From positions 1 through 58,366 of the forward strand of contig JBQTHM010000021.1 in the NCBI GenBank assembly GCA_052389895.1: 58,366 bases of DNA, given 5' to 3'. This DNA comes from CAVVXX01 sp052389895 (GTDB lineage Bacteria; Pseudomonadota; Alphaproteobacteria; Micropepsales; Micropepsaceae). The translations under genes and the position numbers were made by a program. Under the pieces are notes generated by a model. The model saw nothing but the letters and a program-made list of their open reading frames with translations. It made no database searches and was not told the origin of the DNA. How positions within the stretch are numbered: the first letter of the stretch is position 1; every line of letters starts with the position of its first letter. This document shows positions 20,839 through 30,658 of the stretch, piece by piece.

Positions 20839-23800
20839 GCGAGCGCCAGGAAAGCACGCACCTTGCCTCCGACCCGCGCCGTTCGGCGTGGGTTTCGGCC
20901 AATGCGGGCTCGGGCAAAACCCATTTGCTCGCCGACCGCGTCACACGCCTGCTGCTTGACGGCGCAAACCCATCTCGCGTTCTTTGCCTCACCTACACAA
21001 AGGCGGCGGCGGCCGAGATGGCATCGCGCCTGTATACGCGGCTTGGCGATTGGGCGTTGCTGCCGGATGACGAACTTACGCGCGCGCTAAAGACAATTGG
21101 TGCGCAGGACGTTTCAGCGCAGCAATTGCGCGATGCCCGCAGGCTGTTTGCAAGCGCGCTTGAAACGCCGGGCGGGTTGAAGATTCAGACCATTCATTCC
21201 TTCTGCCAGCACGTGCTTGCGCGCTTTCCGGTCGAGGCAGGGATTTCCGCCCGCTTCCACGTACTCGACGAGCGTAGCGCCGCAGAATTGATGAAACGTG
21301 CCCGCAACGACGTCCTTTCTCGTGCCGCGCAGGGTGACCAACATTTGAAGGACGCGATCGCAGCTCTTGCCGCACGCGCAGGCGACGATCGCTTTGCCGA
21401 AATCCTGGACGCAATACTTGGCCAAGAGCGCGGCAAGTTGCGCGATGCGATGGAACGGCACGGAGGCCACGACAAGTTGTGTGCGGCGGTCCGCCACACG
21501 TTAAATGTCGGGCCCGATGAATCGCCCGAAAGTATCGTCGGGCAGTTCTGCCGCCAAATGCACGGCGAAAAGGATCGTGGCTTGCAAGTTATGACTTGGC
21601 TTGCGGAGGGTTCGGATACAGACCGAAATCATAGCGATTGCCTCGGCGAATTCCTTCAGTCCGCCGCAAACCCCGATTCAATAGAAGCGCTTGGCAAGCT
21701 CTTTTTGAAATCCGATGGCACGCCACGTGAACGATTGGCCACAAGAGACCTGATCGGCCGGAATCCAGCTAATCACGAGTACCTGTTGCAATTGCAGCAA
21801 CGTTACCTTGCCATGCAACAGCAATTCGCAGCGGCGACCACGGCGGTACTTACGGAAGCGGTAGTCACGCTCGCTGGAGCGGTGATTGATGCCTACGGCG
21901 CGCTGAAACGCGCGCGCAGTGCGCTCGATTACGATGACCTCACGCGTCACGCGCTCGACCTATTGGATAGGCGCGCCAGCGCGGAGTGGGTTCTGTTCAA
22001 GCTGGATGGCGGACTTGACCACATACTTGTGGACGAGGCGCAGGATACGAGCCCCCAGCAGTGGCGTATCGTCGCCAAGCTGGTTGAGGACTTCTTTTCC
22101 GGCGCTGGCACCCACTCGGACAAATTGCCGCCCACCATGTTTGCCGTGGGAGACGAAAAGCAATCCATATTCAGCTTTCAGGGCGCCGACCCCAACGCGT
22201 TCGCGGCGCATCTGCGCCAGTTCGAAGAGCGAGCGAAAGCGGCGCGCATGGCGTTCGAGCCAGTGGAGCTTCAGGCTTCCTATCGCGGCGCCCGCGACGT
22301 GCTGACGTTTGTCGACAAGGTCTTCAAAACCGATCTTGCGCGCGCGGGCCTGAGTTCATCCGGCGGCGCGATCCGACATCAGGCCGTGCGCCTCGAGATC
22401 CCCGGCCGCGTCGAGGTGTGGGCGCCTGCAAAACCTGATCCTACCAAAGCGAGCGAAGCCAAAAGTCCGGTGGATGCGCCGGAACCCGATGCCGCATTCA
22501 AGGTTCTGGCTCGGCAAATTGCGGACCGGATCAGGCGCTGGCTGGATGCCGGCCTTGTTCTGCCGGTCACGAAAATGCCGGTGCAGCCGGGCGACATCAT
22601 GATTTTGGTGCGCCGACGTGCGGCGCTGGCCGAGGAAATCATCCGCCAACTCATTGACCGCGATATTCGCGTGGCGGGCGCCGACCGCATGAAACTGTCA
22701 GAACAGATTGCCATCGCCGACTTGGTCGCACTTGGGCGCTTTGCGCTGCTTCCCGACGACGACCTCAGCCTTGCGGCGCTCCTGAAATCGCCGCTCATGG
22801 GTGTGAGCGAAGACGAGCTGTTCGAGCTGGCGCACGGCCGCAAAGGCTTCCTCTGGAACGAACTCAAGGCGCGGAAAAACGAAAAAAAGGTTTTCCGCCG
22901 TGCTTTTGATACGCTTACCGATGCACTCGCGCGTGCGGATCTCGTGCCGCCATTTGAGTTTTATTCCGCGGTGCTGTCGAGGGGCGTGCGGCGGGCGCTA
23001 GCCGCCCGCACGGGAGGGGAGGCCTCTGACGCCATAGACGAATTTCTGGCACTCGCACTCGCCTATGAAAGCGCGCATGCGCCGAACCTGGAGGGTTTTC
23101 TCCATTGGTTTGGCAGCGGCGCATCAGAAGTCAAGCGCGACATGGAATATGGCGGTAATGCCGTGCGTGTCATGACCGTGCATGGCGCAAAAGGTCTTCA
23201 GGCGCCAATTGTCATCGTGCCGGATACGACACAAATCCCATTCGAATCGCGTAACGACTGCATTCTTTATCACCAAGGGTTGCCGTTCTTCGGCGTGAGG
23301 AAGAACCTTGAGACGCCCGTCATTGCGCAAGCGCGGGCAGACGCGCACGACGCCGAAATGCACGAATACGGAAGGCTTCTCTATGTGGCGCTAACGCGCG
23401 CGCAGGACTGGCTCGTCGTGTGCGGGTACGAGACAAAGCTGAGACCTCCCATTACTCCGCGTTCCTGGTATGCGCATGTTCGCGATGCCGCGCGAGCCGT
23501 CTGCCGCGAAGAAAAGGACATCGCGGGCGAATCCATTCTTGTGTATGGCGACAGTCTGGACAAATTTGCTCGCGCAATACCCGACAACTCCGTTGCGCAA
23601 TCGCCGCTACCAGATTTTCTTTTCAGGGCCGCGGCGCCCGAAAAAATCGTTCAACGCGTGCTGCAACCTTCCCAACTTACGGAGGCCGAGGACCCACCCG
23701 TGTTTTCGCCGTTCGCAGAAGACGGCCAACGCTTCCGCCATGGTCTTTTGGTGCATGCGCTACTGGCAATGTTGCCTGCACTTGCGCCGCAGGCGCGCGA

Positions 23801-24263
23801 AGCAGCCGGCCTTCGCTACCTCGCGGGCAAAGGCGTAGAAAGCGAAGAGCGGGCGCAGATCGTCAAGGAGACACTGGCTGTCTTGAACGCTCCCGAGTTT
23901 GCCGGTCTCTTCGTGCCGGAAAGCCGCGCCGAAGTACCACTTTCTGTTGATCTACCGGAAATTGGTCCCGGCGTTCGCGTGAGTGGACAGGTCGACCGTC
24001 TGGCAGTCACTTCTGACAGCGTTCTCATCGCCGATTACAAAACGAACCGGCCACCACCTGCGCGCGTAGAGGATGTCCCTTCGCTGTATCGCACGCAAAT
24101 GGCGCTCTATCGAGCGGCGCTCAAGAAAATCTATCCGCAAAAGAGAATCGCTTGCGCCCTGGTTTGGACAGATGGTCCGCGCCTCATGACATTGCCGGAG
24201 CCGCTCTTGGACGCGGAAACACAGCAAATAACGCGGCGCTTTATGGACATGGCTACGCCTTGA
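20835..24263 (+). CDS. addA: Double-strand break repair helicase AddA
   Basis: UvrD-like helicase and nuclease subunit of AddAB. The 1142 residues show motif I in VSANAGSGKTHLLADR, motif Ia CLTYTKAAAAEM, motif II ILVDEAQDTSPQQW, motif III VGDEKQSIFSFQGA, motif V VMTVHGAKGLQAPIV, motif VI LLYVALTRAQDWLVV, and a C-terminal nuclease motif LIADYKTNRPP. Both subunits of the complex therefore carry an intact nuclease aspartate/lysine motif. Translation is coupled to addB; trxA follows after 58 bases. Confidence 0.96.
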   Translation: MSERQESTHLASDPRRSAWVSANAGSGKTHLLADRVTRLLLDGANPSRVLCLTYTKAAAAEMASRLYTRLGDWALLPDDELTRALKTIGAQDVSAQQLRDARRLFASALETPGGLKIQTIHSFCQHVLARFPVEAGISARFHVLDERSAAELMKRARNDVLSRAAQGDQHLKDAIAALAARAGDDRFAEILDAILGQERGKLRDAMERHGGHDKLCAAVRHTLNVGPDESPESIVGQFCRQMHGEKDRGLQVMTWLAEGSDTDRNHSDCLGEFLQSAANPDSIEALGKLFLKSDGTPRERLATRDLIGRNPANHEYLLQLQQRYLAMQQQFAAATTAVLTEAVVTLAGAVIDAYGALKRARSALDYDDLTRHALDLLDRRASAEWVLFKLDGGLDHILVDEAQDTSPQQWRIVAKLVEDFFSGAGTHSDKLPPTMFAVGDEKQSIFSFQGADPNAFAAHLRQFEERAKAARMAFEPVELQASYRGARDVLTFVDKVFKTDLARAGLSSSGGAIRHQAVRLEIPGRVEVWAPAKPDPTKASEAKSPVDAPEPDAAFKVLARQIADRIRRWLDAGLVLPVTKMPVQPGDIMILVRRRAALAEEIIRQLIDRDIRVAGADRMKLSEQIAIADLVALGRFALLPDDDLSLAALLKSPLMGVSEDELFELAHGRKGFLWNELKARKNEKKVFRRAFDTLTDALARADLVPPFEFYSAVLSRGVRRALAARTGGEASDAIDEFLALALAYESAHAPNLEGFLHWFGSGASEVKRDMEYGGNAVRVMTVHGAKGLQAPIVIVPDTTQIPFESRNDCILYHQGLPFFGVRKNLETPVIAQARADAHDAEMHEYGRLLYVALTRAQDWLVVCGYETKLRPPITPRSWYAHVRDAARAVCREEKDIAGESILVYGDSLDKFARAIPDNSVAQSPLPDFLFRAAAPEKIVQRVLQPSQLTEAEDPPVFSPFAEDGQRFRHGLLVHALLAMLPALAPQAREAAGLRYLAGKGVESEERAQIVKETLAVLNAPEFAGLFVPESRAEVPLSVDLPEIGPGVRVSGQVDRLAVTSDSVLIADYKTNRPPPARVEDVPSLYRTQMALYRAALKKIYPQKRIACALVWTDGPRLMTLPEPLLDAETQQITRRFMDMATP

Positions 24264-24321
24264 CCACTGCAATTGGCATTCCTACATTCCCTTTGTCGCA
24301 CTGATCCCCCCTCGAGGAAAA

Positions 24322-24654
24322 ATGGCGTTGATTAAAGTTACGGACGGCGACTTTCAGGCAAAGGTGCTGGAGTCGAAAACCCCAGTCGTAGTGGATTTCT
24401 GGGCGGAATGGTGCGGGCCATGCCGCATGATTGCGCCCTCGCTCGAAGAGCTTTCTTCCGAGCTGAATGGCAAACTTATCGTCGCCAAGCTGAACATAGA
24501 CGAGAATCCGCAGACGCCGATTAAATACGGCGTGCGTGGCATTCCCACGCTGATGATCTTTCGCGACGGTCAAGTGGCGGCCACAAAGGTCGGCGCACTG
24601 CCCAAAACCAAGATCAAAGAATGGATTGAGGCTTCAGTGGCGCCTGCGGCCTAG
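24322..24654 (+). CDS. trxA: Thioredoxin
   Basis: Cytosolic dithiol-disulfide oxidoreductase. The 110 residues have the active site WCGPC with cysteines 31 and 34, and the cis-proline in YGVRGIPTLMIF. A GAGG ribosome binding site precedes the ATG. The position after addA and before folC is conserved in alphaproteobacteria. Its stop overlaps the stop of the convergent folC by 4 bases. Confidence 0.97.
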   Translation: MALIKVTDGDFQAKVLESKTPVVVDFWAEWCGPCRMIAPSLEELSSELNGKLIVAKLNIDENPQTPIKYGVRGIPTLMIFRDGQVAATKVGALPKTKIKEWIEASVAPAA

Positions 24655-25970
24655 CCGTTTTCGGCCAGAACGCACCCGGCCAAATACAGCGAACCACAGA
24701 TGAGCACACGGGGCGGGCCCTCCGCCTCGCGCGCCTGCGCCCACCCCGCTACCTGCATCATGGCATCTTCCAGGCCCTCGGCGGGCGTCGCATCCAGGCC
24801 CACGGCGCGCGCCTCATCGTATAGCGCCCCCGCCCGGAGGCTTGCCTCCTCCCCCGGTATGGCCATGGTGGAAACGTGGCGCGCCAGCCCGCGAAAAGCG
24901 GAAAAAAATCCGTGTGCGTCTTTCGTGCGCAGCATGCCGCAAACAAGATAAAGCGGCTTCGGCGCGCGCTCCTCAAGATCCGCAATGCTTTGCGCAAGCG
25001 CGGCAGCGCCATGCGGATTGTGCCCGCCATCAAGCCAAACTTCCGCGCCCTTAGGCGCCGCACCGATTAACGGGCCACGCATCAGGCGTTGCATCCGTCC
25101 AGGCCATTCCACATTGCGAAGTCCGCGCTCAATCGCAGATTCGCGCGCCCAATGCTTGTTCACACGGCGCAGCGTGGCAATCGCAATGGCCGCATTGGCG
25201 ATCTGATGCCGGCCATAGAGTTTCGGAGGAGATAAGTCGAGCAGTCCGTTCCCGTCTTGGTAAACCATGCGTCCGTGCTCTTCGTGAGCGTGGAAATCCT
25301 CGCCATAAACGAACAATGGAGCCCCAATCCGGTCGCCGGTGCGCACAAGCACCTCGCGCGCCTCTTCCGCCTGCGGGCCGATGACGCAAGGTACGCCCGG
25401 TTTGAGAATCCCCGCTTTTTCGGCCGCGATCCCCGCCAAGGACTGGCCGAGAAATTCCTGATGATCGAGCGCCACGGGGGTAAGGCAGACGGCAGCCGGG
25501 TTCTGGATCACGTTGGTCGCGTCGTACTTGCCCCCCAGCCCTACTTCCAGAATCGCAATATCGCCGGGATGCCGTGCGAAGGCGAGCAGTGCCGCCGCCG
25601 TCGTGATTTCAAAAAACGTGATCGGCTCACCGTCATTTACCGTTTCGCATTCTTCGAGAACGGACGACAGCTCCAGTTCCGAAATGAGTTCGCCCGCGAG
25701 TCTAATGCGTTCGTGGAAGCGCACCAGATGAGGCGACGTGTAAACGTGCACGCGGTAGCCGTTACCCTCCAGCATCGCGCGCAGGAAGGCGCACACCGAG
25801 CCCTTGCCATTCGTACCGGCCACGTGAATGACCGGCGGCAGGCTGCGCTCCGGGTGACCCAGCGCCGCGAGCAGGCGCTGAATCCGGTCCAGAGCCAGAT
25901 CGATCCGCTTGGGGTGCAGCGCCAGCAGCCGTTCAAGAACGGCGTCGCTCGGCCGCGCAAGTGCGCTCAT
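24651..25970 (-). CDS. folC: Bifunctional dihydrofolate synthase/folylpolyglutamate synthase
   Basis: Adds glutamate to dihydropteroate and to folates. The 439 residues show the Mur-ligase-type P-loop IHVAGTNGKGSVCAF (about 48-62), YTSPHLVRFHERIRL, and the EVGLGGKYDATNVI region. The ATG start overlaps the accD stop (ATGA), placing folC last in the long (-) strand chain that begins with ihfB. It converges with trxA. Confidence 0.95.
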   Translation of the reverse strand: MSALARPSDAVLERLLALHPKRIDLALDRIQRLLAALGHPERSLPPVIHVAGTNGKGSVCAFLRAMLEGNGYRVHVYTSPHLVRFHERIRLAGELISELELSSVLEECETVNDGEPITFFEITTAAALLAFARHPGDIAILEVGLGGKYDATNVIQNPAAVCLTPVALDHQEFLGQSLAGIAAEKAGILKPGVPCVIGPQAEEAREVLVRTGDRIGAPLFVYGEDFHAHEEHGRMVYQDGNGLLDLSPPKLYGRHQIANAAIAIATLRRVNKHWARESAIERGLRNVEWPGRMQRLMRGPLIGAAPKGAEVWLDGGHNPHGAAALAQSIADLEERAPKPLYLVCGMLRTKDAHGFFSAFRGLARHVSTMAIPGEEASLRAGALYDEARAVGLDATPAEGLEDAMMQVAGWAQAREAEGPPRVLICGSLYLAGCVLAENG

Positions 25971-26902
25971 GCCGATGGCTTATAGGCGACTGCGCTTGGC
26001 GGTGCGACGAGGTGCCCGTTGACGATTATGGGAGGTTGTTGCGGCGGTGCGGGCTTTTTCAACATCAGATGCAGGATGCGCGACAAAACCGGTTTGAGCT
26101 GATGGCGATGCACTATCATGTCGATCATGCCGTGATCGAGCAGGTATTCCGCCCGCTGAAAACCTTCGGGCAGGCGTTCGCGGATGGTCTGTTCGATGAC
26201 ACGCAGGCCTGAGAACCCGATCAGCGCACCGGGCTCGGCGATGTGCACATCACCAAGCATGGCATACGACGCGCTGACGCCCCCCGTTGTGGGATCGGTA
26301 AGCGCCACAATGTAAGGCAGGCTGGCTTCGCGCAGCATGTCGACGCCAATCGTTGTCCGCGGCAATTGCATGAGCGAAAGCACGCCCTCCTGCATGCGCG
26401 CGCCGCCCGAAGATACGACCAGAACGAAGGGACGCTTCTCGGCTACAGCCGTACGCATCGCGTTAAGCAGCGCCTCCGCCGTGGCGAGCCCCAGCGAACC
26501 GCCCATAAAATCGAAGGACTGGACGGCAAGGATGATGGGCAGTCCGTCCATCGTCCCGCGGGCAGCAACCAGCGCGTCGTCTTGGCCGGTCTTCGCGCGC
26601 GCGTCTTTCAAGCGATCGGTATAACGCTTGTCATCGCGAAAGCGCAGAGGATCCTGCGCGACTTGCGGGTTGGCCAGAATGTCGGGATCGCCATCCAGCA
26701 ACGCCGCCATGCGCTCGGCTGCGCCGATGCGCATGTGATGACCGCATTGCGGGCATACGTTTTGCGCGATCAGCAGATCGCGATGAAAAATCATTTCGCC
26801 GCAGCCGCTGCACTTGCGCCAGAGATTATCGGGGGTCGCGCTCGTAGCCCGCTGCATCAACCCCTTGATGCGCGGCCTAACTAAGTTGGTAAGCCAATTC
26901 AT
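25967..26902 (-). CDS. accD: Acetyl-CoA carboxylase carboxyltransferase subunit beta
   Basis: Beta part of the carboxyltransferase making malonyl-CoA. The 311 residues start MNWLTNLVRPRIKGL and have the zinc ribbon C31-x2-C34-x15-C50-x2-C53, followed by the crotonase-like carboxyltransferase domain with FVLVVSSGGARMQEG and DPTTGGVSASYAMLGD. The C-terminus has a Pro-rich extension. The start lies 10 bases after the trpA stop; the longer frame that runs back into trpA is not credible. Confidence 0.96.
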   Translation of the reverse strand: MNWLTNLVRPRIKGLMQRATSATPDNLWRKCSGCGEMIFHRDLLIAQNVCPQCGHHMRIGAAERMAALLDGDPDILANPQVAQDPLRFRDDKRYTDRLKDARAKTGQDDALVAARGTMDGLPIILAVQSFDFMGGSLGLATAEALLNAMRTAVAEKRPFVLVVSSGGARMQEGVLSLMQLPRTTIGVDMLREASLPYIVALTDPTTGGVSASYAMLGDVHIAEPGALIGFSGLRVIEQTIRERLPEGFQRAEYLLDHGMIDMIVHRHQLKPVLSRILHLMLKKPAPPQQPPIIVNGHLVAPPSAVAYKPSA

Positions 26903-26912
26903 GCGGGCAATC

Positions 26913-27740
26913 CTAGCACTTTGCCCGCGCCCCGTGCACGGCCTTGGCAAGGGATTCGCAGCATGCGGCCACATCTTCGGCCAAGGCCGCACCCGCCTTT
27001 TTGGCTTCGAGGCACTCGGCAACACGGTTCACAACAGCCGAACCGATGACGGCCCCGTCAGCGATGCAGGCGACGGCAGCAGCATGCTCGGGCGTCTTGA
27101 TGCCAAAGCCGACTGCGATCGGAAGGCGCGACACGCGCTTCATCCTGGCGACCGCGCTTGCCACTTCGCCCTGGTCAAGTGTTTTGCTGCCCGTGATGCC
27201 CGTGATTGAAACGTAATAAAGAAACCCGCTGGCACCATCGAGAATAGTTCTCAGACGCCTCTCGTCGGCTGTCGGTGTGGCAAGCCGCACGACATCAAGC
27301 CCCTCACGCGCCAACGCCGTACGCAATTTACGATCCTCTTCCGGCGGAAGATCCACGACAATGACTCCATCCGCTCCTGCCGCGGCCGCATCCTTGGCGA
27401 ATTGTTCAACGCCATAGGCATGAATGGGGTTAAAGTAGCCCATCAGTACAATAGGCGTGTTTGTGTCGCGCGCGCGAAAGCGTTTAACCAGCGACAAAAC
27501 AGTTTGCAGATTCGTTCCGGCTTTCAACGCGCGCAGCGACGACGCCTGTATCGTAGGCCCGTCTGCCATCGGATCGGAAAACGGCACGCCGAGTTCGATG
27601 ATGTCGGCGCCCGACGCCGGAAGGCGCTCCAGAATGGCGAACGACGTTTCCGGATCGGGATCGCCGGCGGTGATGAACGGCACGAACGCGGCGCGGTTCT
27701 CGCGGCTGAGCGCAACGAATCGCGATTTAATCCTGTTCAT
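26913..27740 (-). CDS. trpA: Tryptophan synthase alpha subunit
   Basis: Splits indole-3-glycerol phosphate to indole and glyceraldehyde 3-phosphate. In the 275-residue protein the catalytic acids are E49 and D60 in ADIIELGVPFSDPMADGP. Loop residues FITAGDPDPETS and GFGIKTPEHA are also as in the family. The ATG overlaps the trpB stop (ATGA), fitting equal production of the two subunits. Confidence 0.97.
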   Translation of the reverse strand: MNRIKSRFVALSRENRAAFVPFITAGDPDPETSFAILERLPASGADIIELGVPFSDPMADGPTIQASSLRALKAGTNLQTVLSLVKRFRARDTNTPIVLMGYFNPIHAYGVEQFAKDAAAAGADGVIVVDLPPEEDRKLRTALAREGLDVVRLATPTADERRLRTILDGASGFLYYVSITGITGSKTLDQGEVASAVARMKRVSRLPIAVGFGIKTPEHAAAVACIADGAVIGSAVVNRVAECLEAKKAGAALAEDVAACCESLAKAVHGARAKC

Positions 27741-28948
27741 AGGGATTCGCCGAAGGCGCGCGCGACAGTGAATACATCCTTGTCGCCGCGCCCCGAGAGC
27801 CCCATTACGACGAGCTTGTCACGCGCCATTTTCGGCGCGACACGTGCTACATGGGCCAAAGCGTGCGCAGGCTCAAGCGCAGGAATGATGCCCTCCATTT
27901 TGCTCAACAATTCGAAGGCTGCCAGCGCTTCGCTATCGGTCGCCGAAAAATACGTAACGCGGCCCTGTTCCTTCAGCCACGCGTGCTCTGGACCGACGCC
28001 GGGATAATCAAGACCAGCGGAAACGGAATGCGCTTCCTGCACTTGCCCGTCCTTGTCCTGTAGCAGATACGAGCGCGCACCGTGCAGCACGCCCGGCGCA
28101 CCCTTACCAAGGGTTGCCGCATGACGCGCGGTTTCAACCCCTTCTCCCGCGGCCTCGACACCGTGAATTTCCACCGTGGAGTCATCCAGGAACGGATGGA
28201 ACAGCCCGATAGCATTCGAACCACCACCCACGCACGCTACCAGAAGATCGGGCAGCCTATTCTCCGCCTTCACGATTTGCGCGCGCGTTTCGTTACCGAT
28301 AACGCACTGAAAATCGCGCACCATGGCGGGATATGGATGCGGACCTGCCGCGGAACCGATGATATAGAACGTGTCGCGTACATTGGCGACCCAGTCGCGC
28401 AAGGCTTCGTTCATGGCGTCTTTCAGCGTGCGCGACCCGGACGATACAGGCCGTACGTCCGCGCCGAGCAGCTTCATACGGAAGACATTTGGCTTCTGAC
28501 GCTCGATATCCACTTCGCCCATGTAAATGACACATGGGAGGCCGAAACGCGCGGCCACCGTGGCGGTCGCCACGCCGTGCTGTCCTGCTCCCGTTTCCGC
28601 GATGATGCGCGTCTTGCCCATTCGGCGGGCGAGAAGAATCTGGCCGATGCAGTTATTGATCTTGTGCGCCCCAGTGTGATTCAGATCTTCCCGTTTCAGG
28701 TAAATTCTCGCCCCACCCAAATGCGCGCTAAGCCGCTCGGCAAAATACAGCTGGCTTGGGCGGCCAACGTAATGGCGCAGCAGGCCATCCATCTCTCTTT
28801 GAAATGATGCATCTGCTTTCGCCTGTTCGTATGCTTTCTCCAATTCTAGAATGAGCGGCATCAGAGTTTCGGCGACGTAACGCCCGCCGAACGCGCCGAA
28901 ATGGCCCGCTGCGTCCGGACCGCTGCGGAATGTGTTCGGCCGGTTCAC
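27737..28948 (-). CDS. trpB: Tryptophan synthase beta subunit
   Basis: PLP enzyme that joins indole and serine to tryptophan. The 403 residues include the PLP lysine K96 in HTGAHKINNC, the phosphate-binding GGGSNAIG and the ETGAGQHG loop. The start is a GTG overlapping the trpF stop (GTGA). It belongs to a trpF-trpB-trpA block; trpE, trpD and trpC are not in the window, as expected for the split trp genes of alphaproteobacteria. Confidence 0.97.
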   Translation of the reverse strand: MNRPNTFRSGPDAAGHFGAFGGRYVAETLMPLILELEKAYEQAKADASFQREMDGLLRHYVGRPSQLYFAERLSAHLGGARIYLKREDLNHTGAHKINNCIGQILLARRMGKTRIIAETGAGQHGVATATVAARFGLPCVIYMGEVDIERQKPNVFRMKLLGADVRPVSSGSRTLKDAMNEALRDWVANVRDTFYIIGSAAGPHPYPAMVRDFQCVIGNETRAQIVKAENRLPDLLVACVGGGSNAIGLFHPFLDDSTVEIHGVEAAGEGVETARHAATLGKGAPGVLHGARSYLLQDKDGQVQEAHSVSAGLDYPGVGPEHAWLKEQGRVTYFSATDSEALAAFELLSKMEGIIPALEPAHALAHVARVAPKMARDKLVVMGLSGRGDKDVFTVARAFGESL

Positions 28949-29604
28949 GGCGCACCTGCCAATGCAGCTGCCCTAGCGGACTTCACGAACGCTGAAATTT
29001 TTTCCGGATTTTTTTGCCCCGGCATATCTTCAACACCGGACGATACGTCCACGAAGCGTGCCCCCGATACGGAAATCGCTTCGGCAACATTTGAGGGTGT
29101 AAGCCCGCCCGAAAGCAGCCACGGTAATTTGAACGATTTCCCGGAAAGTAGCCTCCAATCGAACGCGGCACCGTGACCGCCCTCGTAGTCGGCCCCCAAT
29201 GGCGCGCGGGCATCGAACAGCAGAAAGTCTGCAACATCCTCGAAACCGTGCGCGGCTTCGATATCGACGCTCTCGGCAACAGCTATCGCCTTGATGACTG
29301 GAAGTCCGAAGCGCTGGCGCAGATGTGCGACGCGTGCAGGCGTCTCGCTCCCGTGCAACTGAACCAGATTTGGTCTTGCATTCGCAAGCGCGCCCGCGAT
29401 GTCGGCATCACCGGCATTTGCGAACACGGCGACGACTTGCATGCGCCCTCGCATCCCGCCCGCAAGCGTTCGCGCCAGATCGAAGCTAACCCGCCTTGGG
29501 CTTCGCGGACGAAACACGAGGCCGCCGAAATCGGCGCCTGCGGCGAGCGCCGCATGCGCCGCCTCACCGCTGTTGATCCCGCAGATTTTGATACCGACGC
29601 TCAT
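28945..29604 (-). CDS. trpF: Phosphoribosylanthranilate isomerase
   Basis: Isomerises N-(5-phosphoribosyl)anthranilate in tryptophan synthesis. The 219-residue TIM barrel has the catalytic cysteine in IKICGI near the N-terminus, the aspartate in LLFDAR, and LSGGLTPSNV plus VDVSSGVED at the phosphate site. I start at the ATG at 29604 (MSVGIKICG) rather than an upstream TTG at 29640. It lies 32 bases after pyrF. Confidence 0.95.
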   Translation of the reverse strand: MSVGIKICGINSGEAAHAALAAGADFGGLVFRPRSPRRVSFDLARTLAGGMRGRMQVVAVFANAGDADIAGALANARPNLVQLHGSETPARVAHLRQRFGLPVIKAIAVAESVDIEAAHGFEDVADFLLFDARAPLGADYEGGHGAAFDWRLLSGKSFKLPWLLSGGLTPSNVAEAISVSGARFVDVSSGVEDMPGQKNPEKISAFVKSARAAALAGAP

Positions 29605-29636
29605 ACCGTTTCTATCGCCCTTGGGCGGCTTGCAAA

Positions 29637-30362
29637 TCAAGCACGCTCAGCGGGAACGCGACCTTGAATATGGCCCCAAAGGGCGCGCGCGGCGGCTTCC
29701 GGGTCTTTTGCGCCTGTAATCGGGCGGCCGATAACCAAGATGTTCGCGCCTGCTTGCAATGCCTGGCGCGGCGTCATCACCCGCCGCTGATCGTCGGTGG
29801 AGGCGCCCTTGGGGCGTACGCCAGGCGCCACGATCAGGAATTTAGGCCCGCAGGCCTTGCGAACAGCTGCAATTTCAAGCGGACTGCACACGACGCCGTC
29901 GAGTTCGCATTCCTGACAAAGCTTTGCTAGCCGGACGACCTGATCCAATGTCGCGCCTGTTACACCGGTTGCAGCCAGGTCGTTATCGGTAAGGCTCGTC
30001 AATACCGTGACACCAACAATCGCGGGCCGCGGCTTCTTTCCTCTTACCGCAGCCATGGCCGCCTTCAACATAGGTGCGCCGCCCGCGGCGTGCACGTTGA
30101 TAATGGATACGCCAAGCTGCGACATCGCGCGTATTGCGCCCGCAACCGTGTTAGGAATGTCGTGATACTTTACGTCGGCAAAAACTGGCAGGCCCGCTTT
30201 CGCGACGGCGTGCACGCCCTGTGGTCCATTAGCAGAGATGAATTCGAGACCGACCTTAAATCCACCGACATATTGACGTGTCGCCTTGATCAGCACGGCG
30301 GCGCGCTTGGGATCCGGCGTATCCAATGCCAGCCATATCGGGTTGCGAGCAGTTCTTTTCAT
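29637..30362 (-). CDS. pyrF: Orotidine 5'-phosphate decarboxylase
   Basis: Last step of UMP synthesis. The 241 residues carry the catalytic D63-x-K65-x-x-D68 array in ADVKYHDIPNTV, and PGVRPKGASTDDQRRV at the phosphate-binding end. The ATG overlaps the end of lapA (ATGA). Together with carB at the other end of the window this gives two pyrimidine genes, far apart and on opposite strands. Confidence 0.96.
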   Translation of the reverse strand: MKRTARNPIWLALDTPDPKRAAVLIKATRQYVGGFKVGLEFISANGPQGVHAVAKAGLPVFADVKYHDIPNTVAGAIRAMSQLGVSIINVHAAGGAPMLKAAMAAVRGKKPRPAIVGVTVLTSLTDNDLAATGVTGATLDQVVRLAKLCQECELDGVVCSPLEIAAVRKACGPKFLIVAPGVRPKGASTDDQRRVMTPRQALQAGANILVIGRPITGAKDPEAAARALWGHIQGRVPAERA

Positions 30363-30658
30363 GCAGAGGGTTTGGAAAGCTCGCGAGGATCAACCGTAAC
30401 CAATTCCCTCGATTCCTTCGGGCTTTCCTTTTTAGCCAGCCGCTTGGCCCGGCTGAGCAATCCCGCGAGGCCGGCAACTAGCACGCCAGCCAAAAATGTC
30501 AAATAAAGGAGCAAGAACAGCGGCATCTGGATAACCAGTGCCGGGTCGGTGTCCGAGAACGGATCGAAGCTTAGGCCCACGTTGCCGCGATTCGCGACGG
30601 CCAACGCGGCCACGATCACGATGACGGGCACAAGAAGGAAATATGTGGACAGCCTCAA
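30359..30658 (-). CDS. lapA: LapA-domain inner-membrane protein
   Basis: A 99-residue protein with two hydrophobic helices (about 5-23 and 42-66) and a basic, lysine-rich cytosolic tail, matching the LapA/DUF1049 family. In E. coli LapA works with LapB in LPS assembly and control of LpxC; the same role here is inferred from family only, as no lapB is next to it. The start seems to be a TTG overlapping the ihfB stop (TTGA), and its end overlaps pyrF. Confidence 0.8.
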   Translation of the reverse strand: MRLSTYFLLVPVIVIVAALAVANRGNVGLSFDPFSDTDPALVIQMPLFLLLYLTFLAGVLVAGLAGLLSRAKRLAKKESPKESRELVTVDPRELSKPSA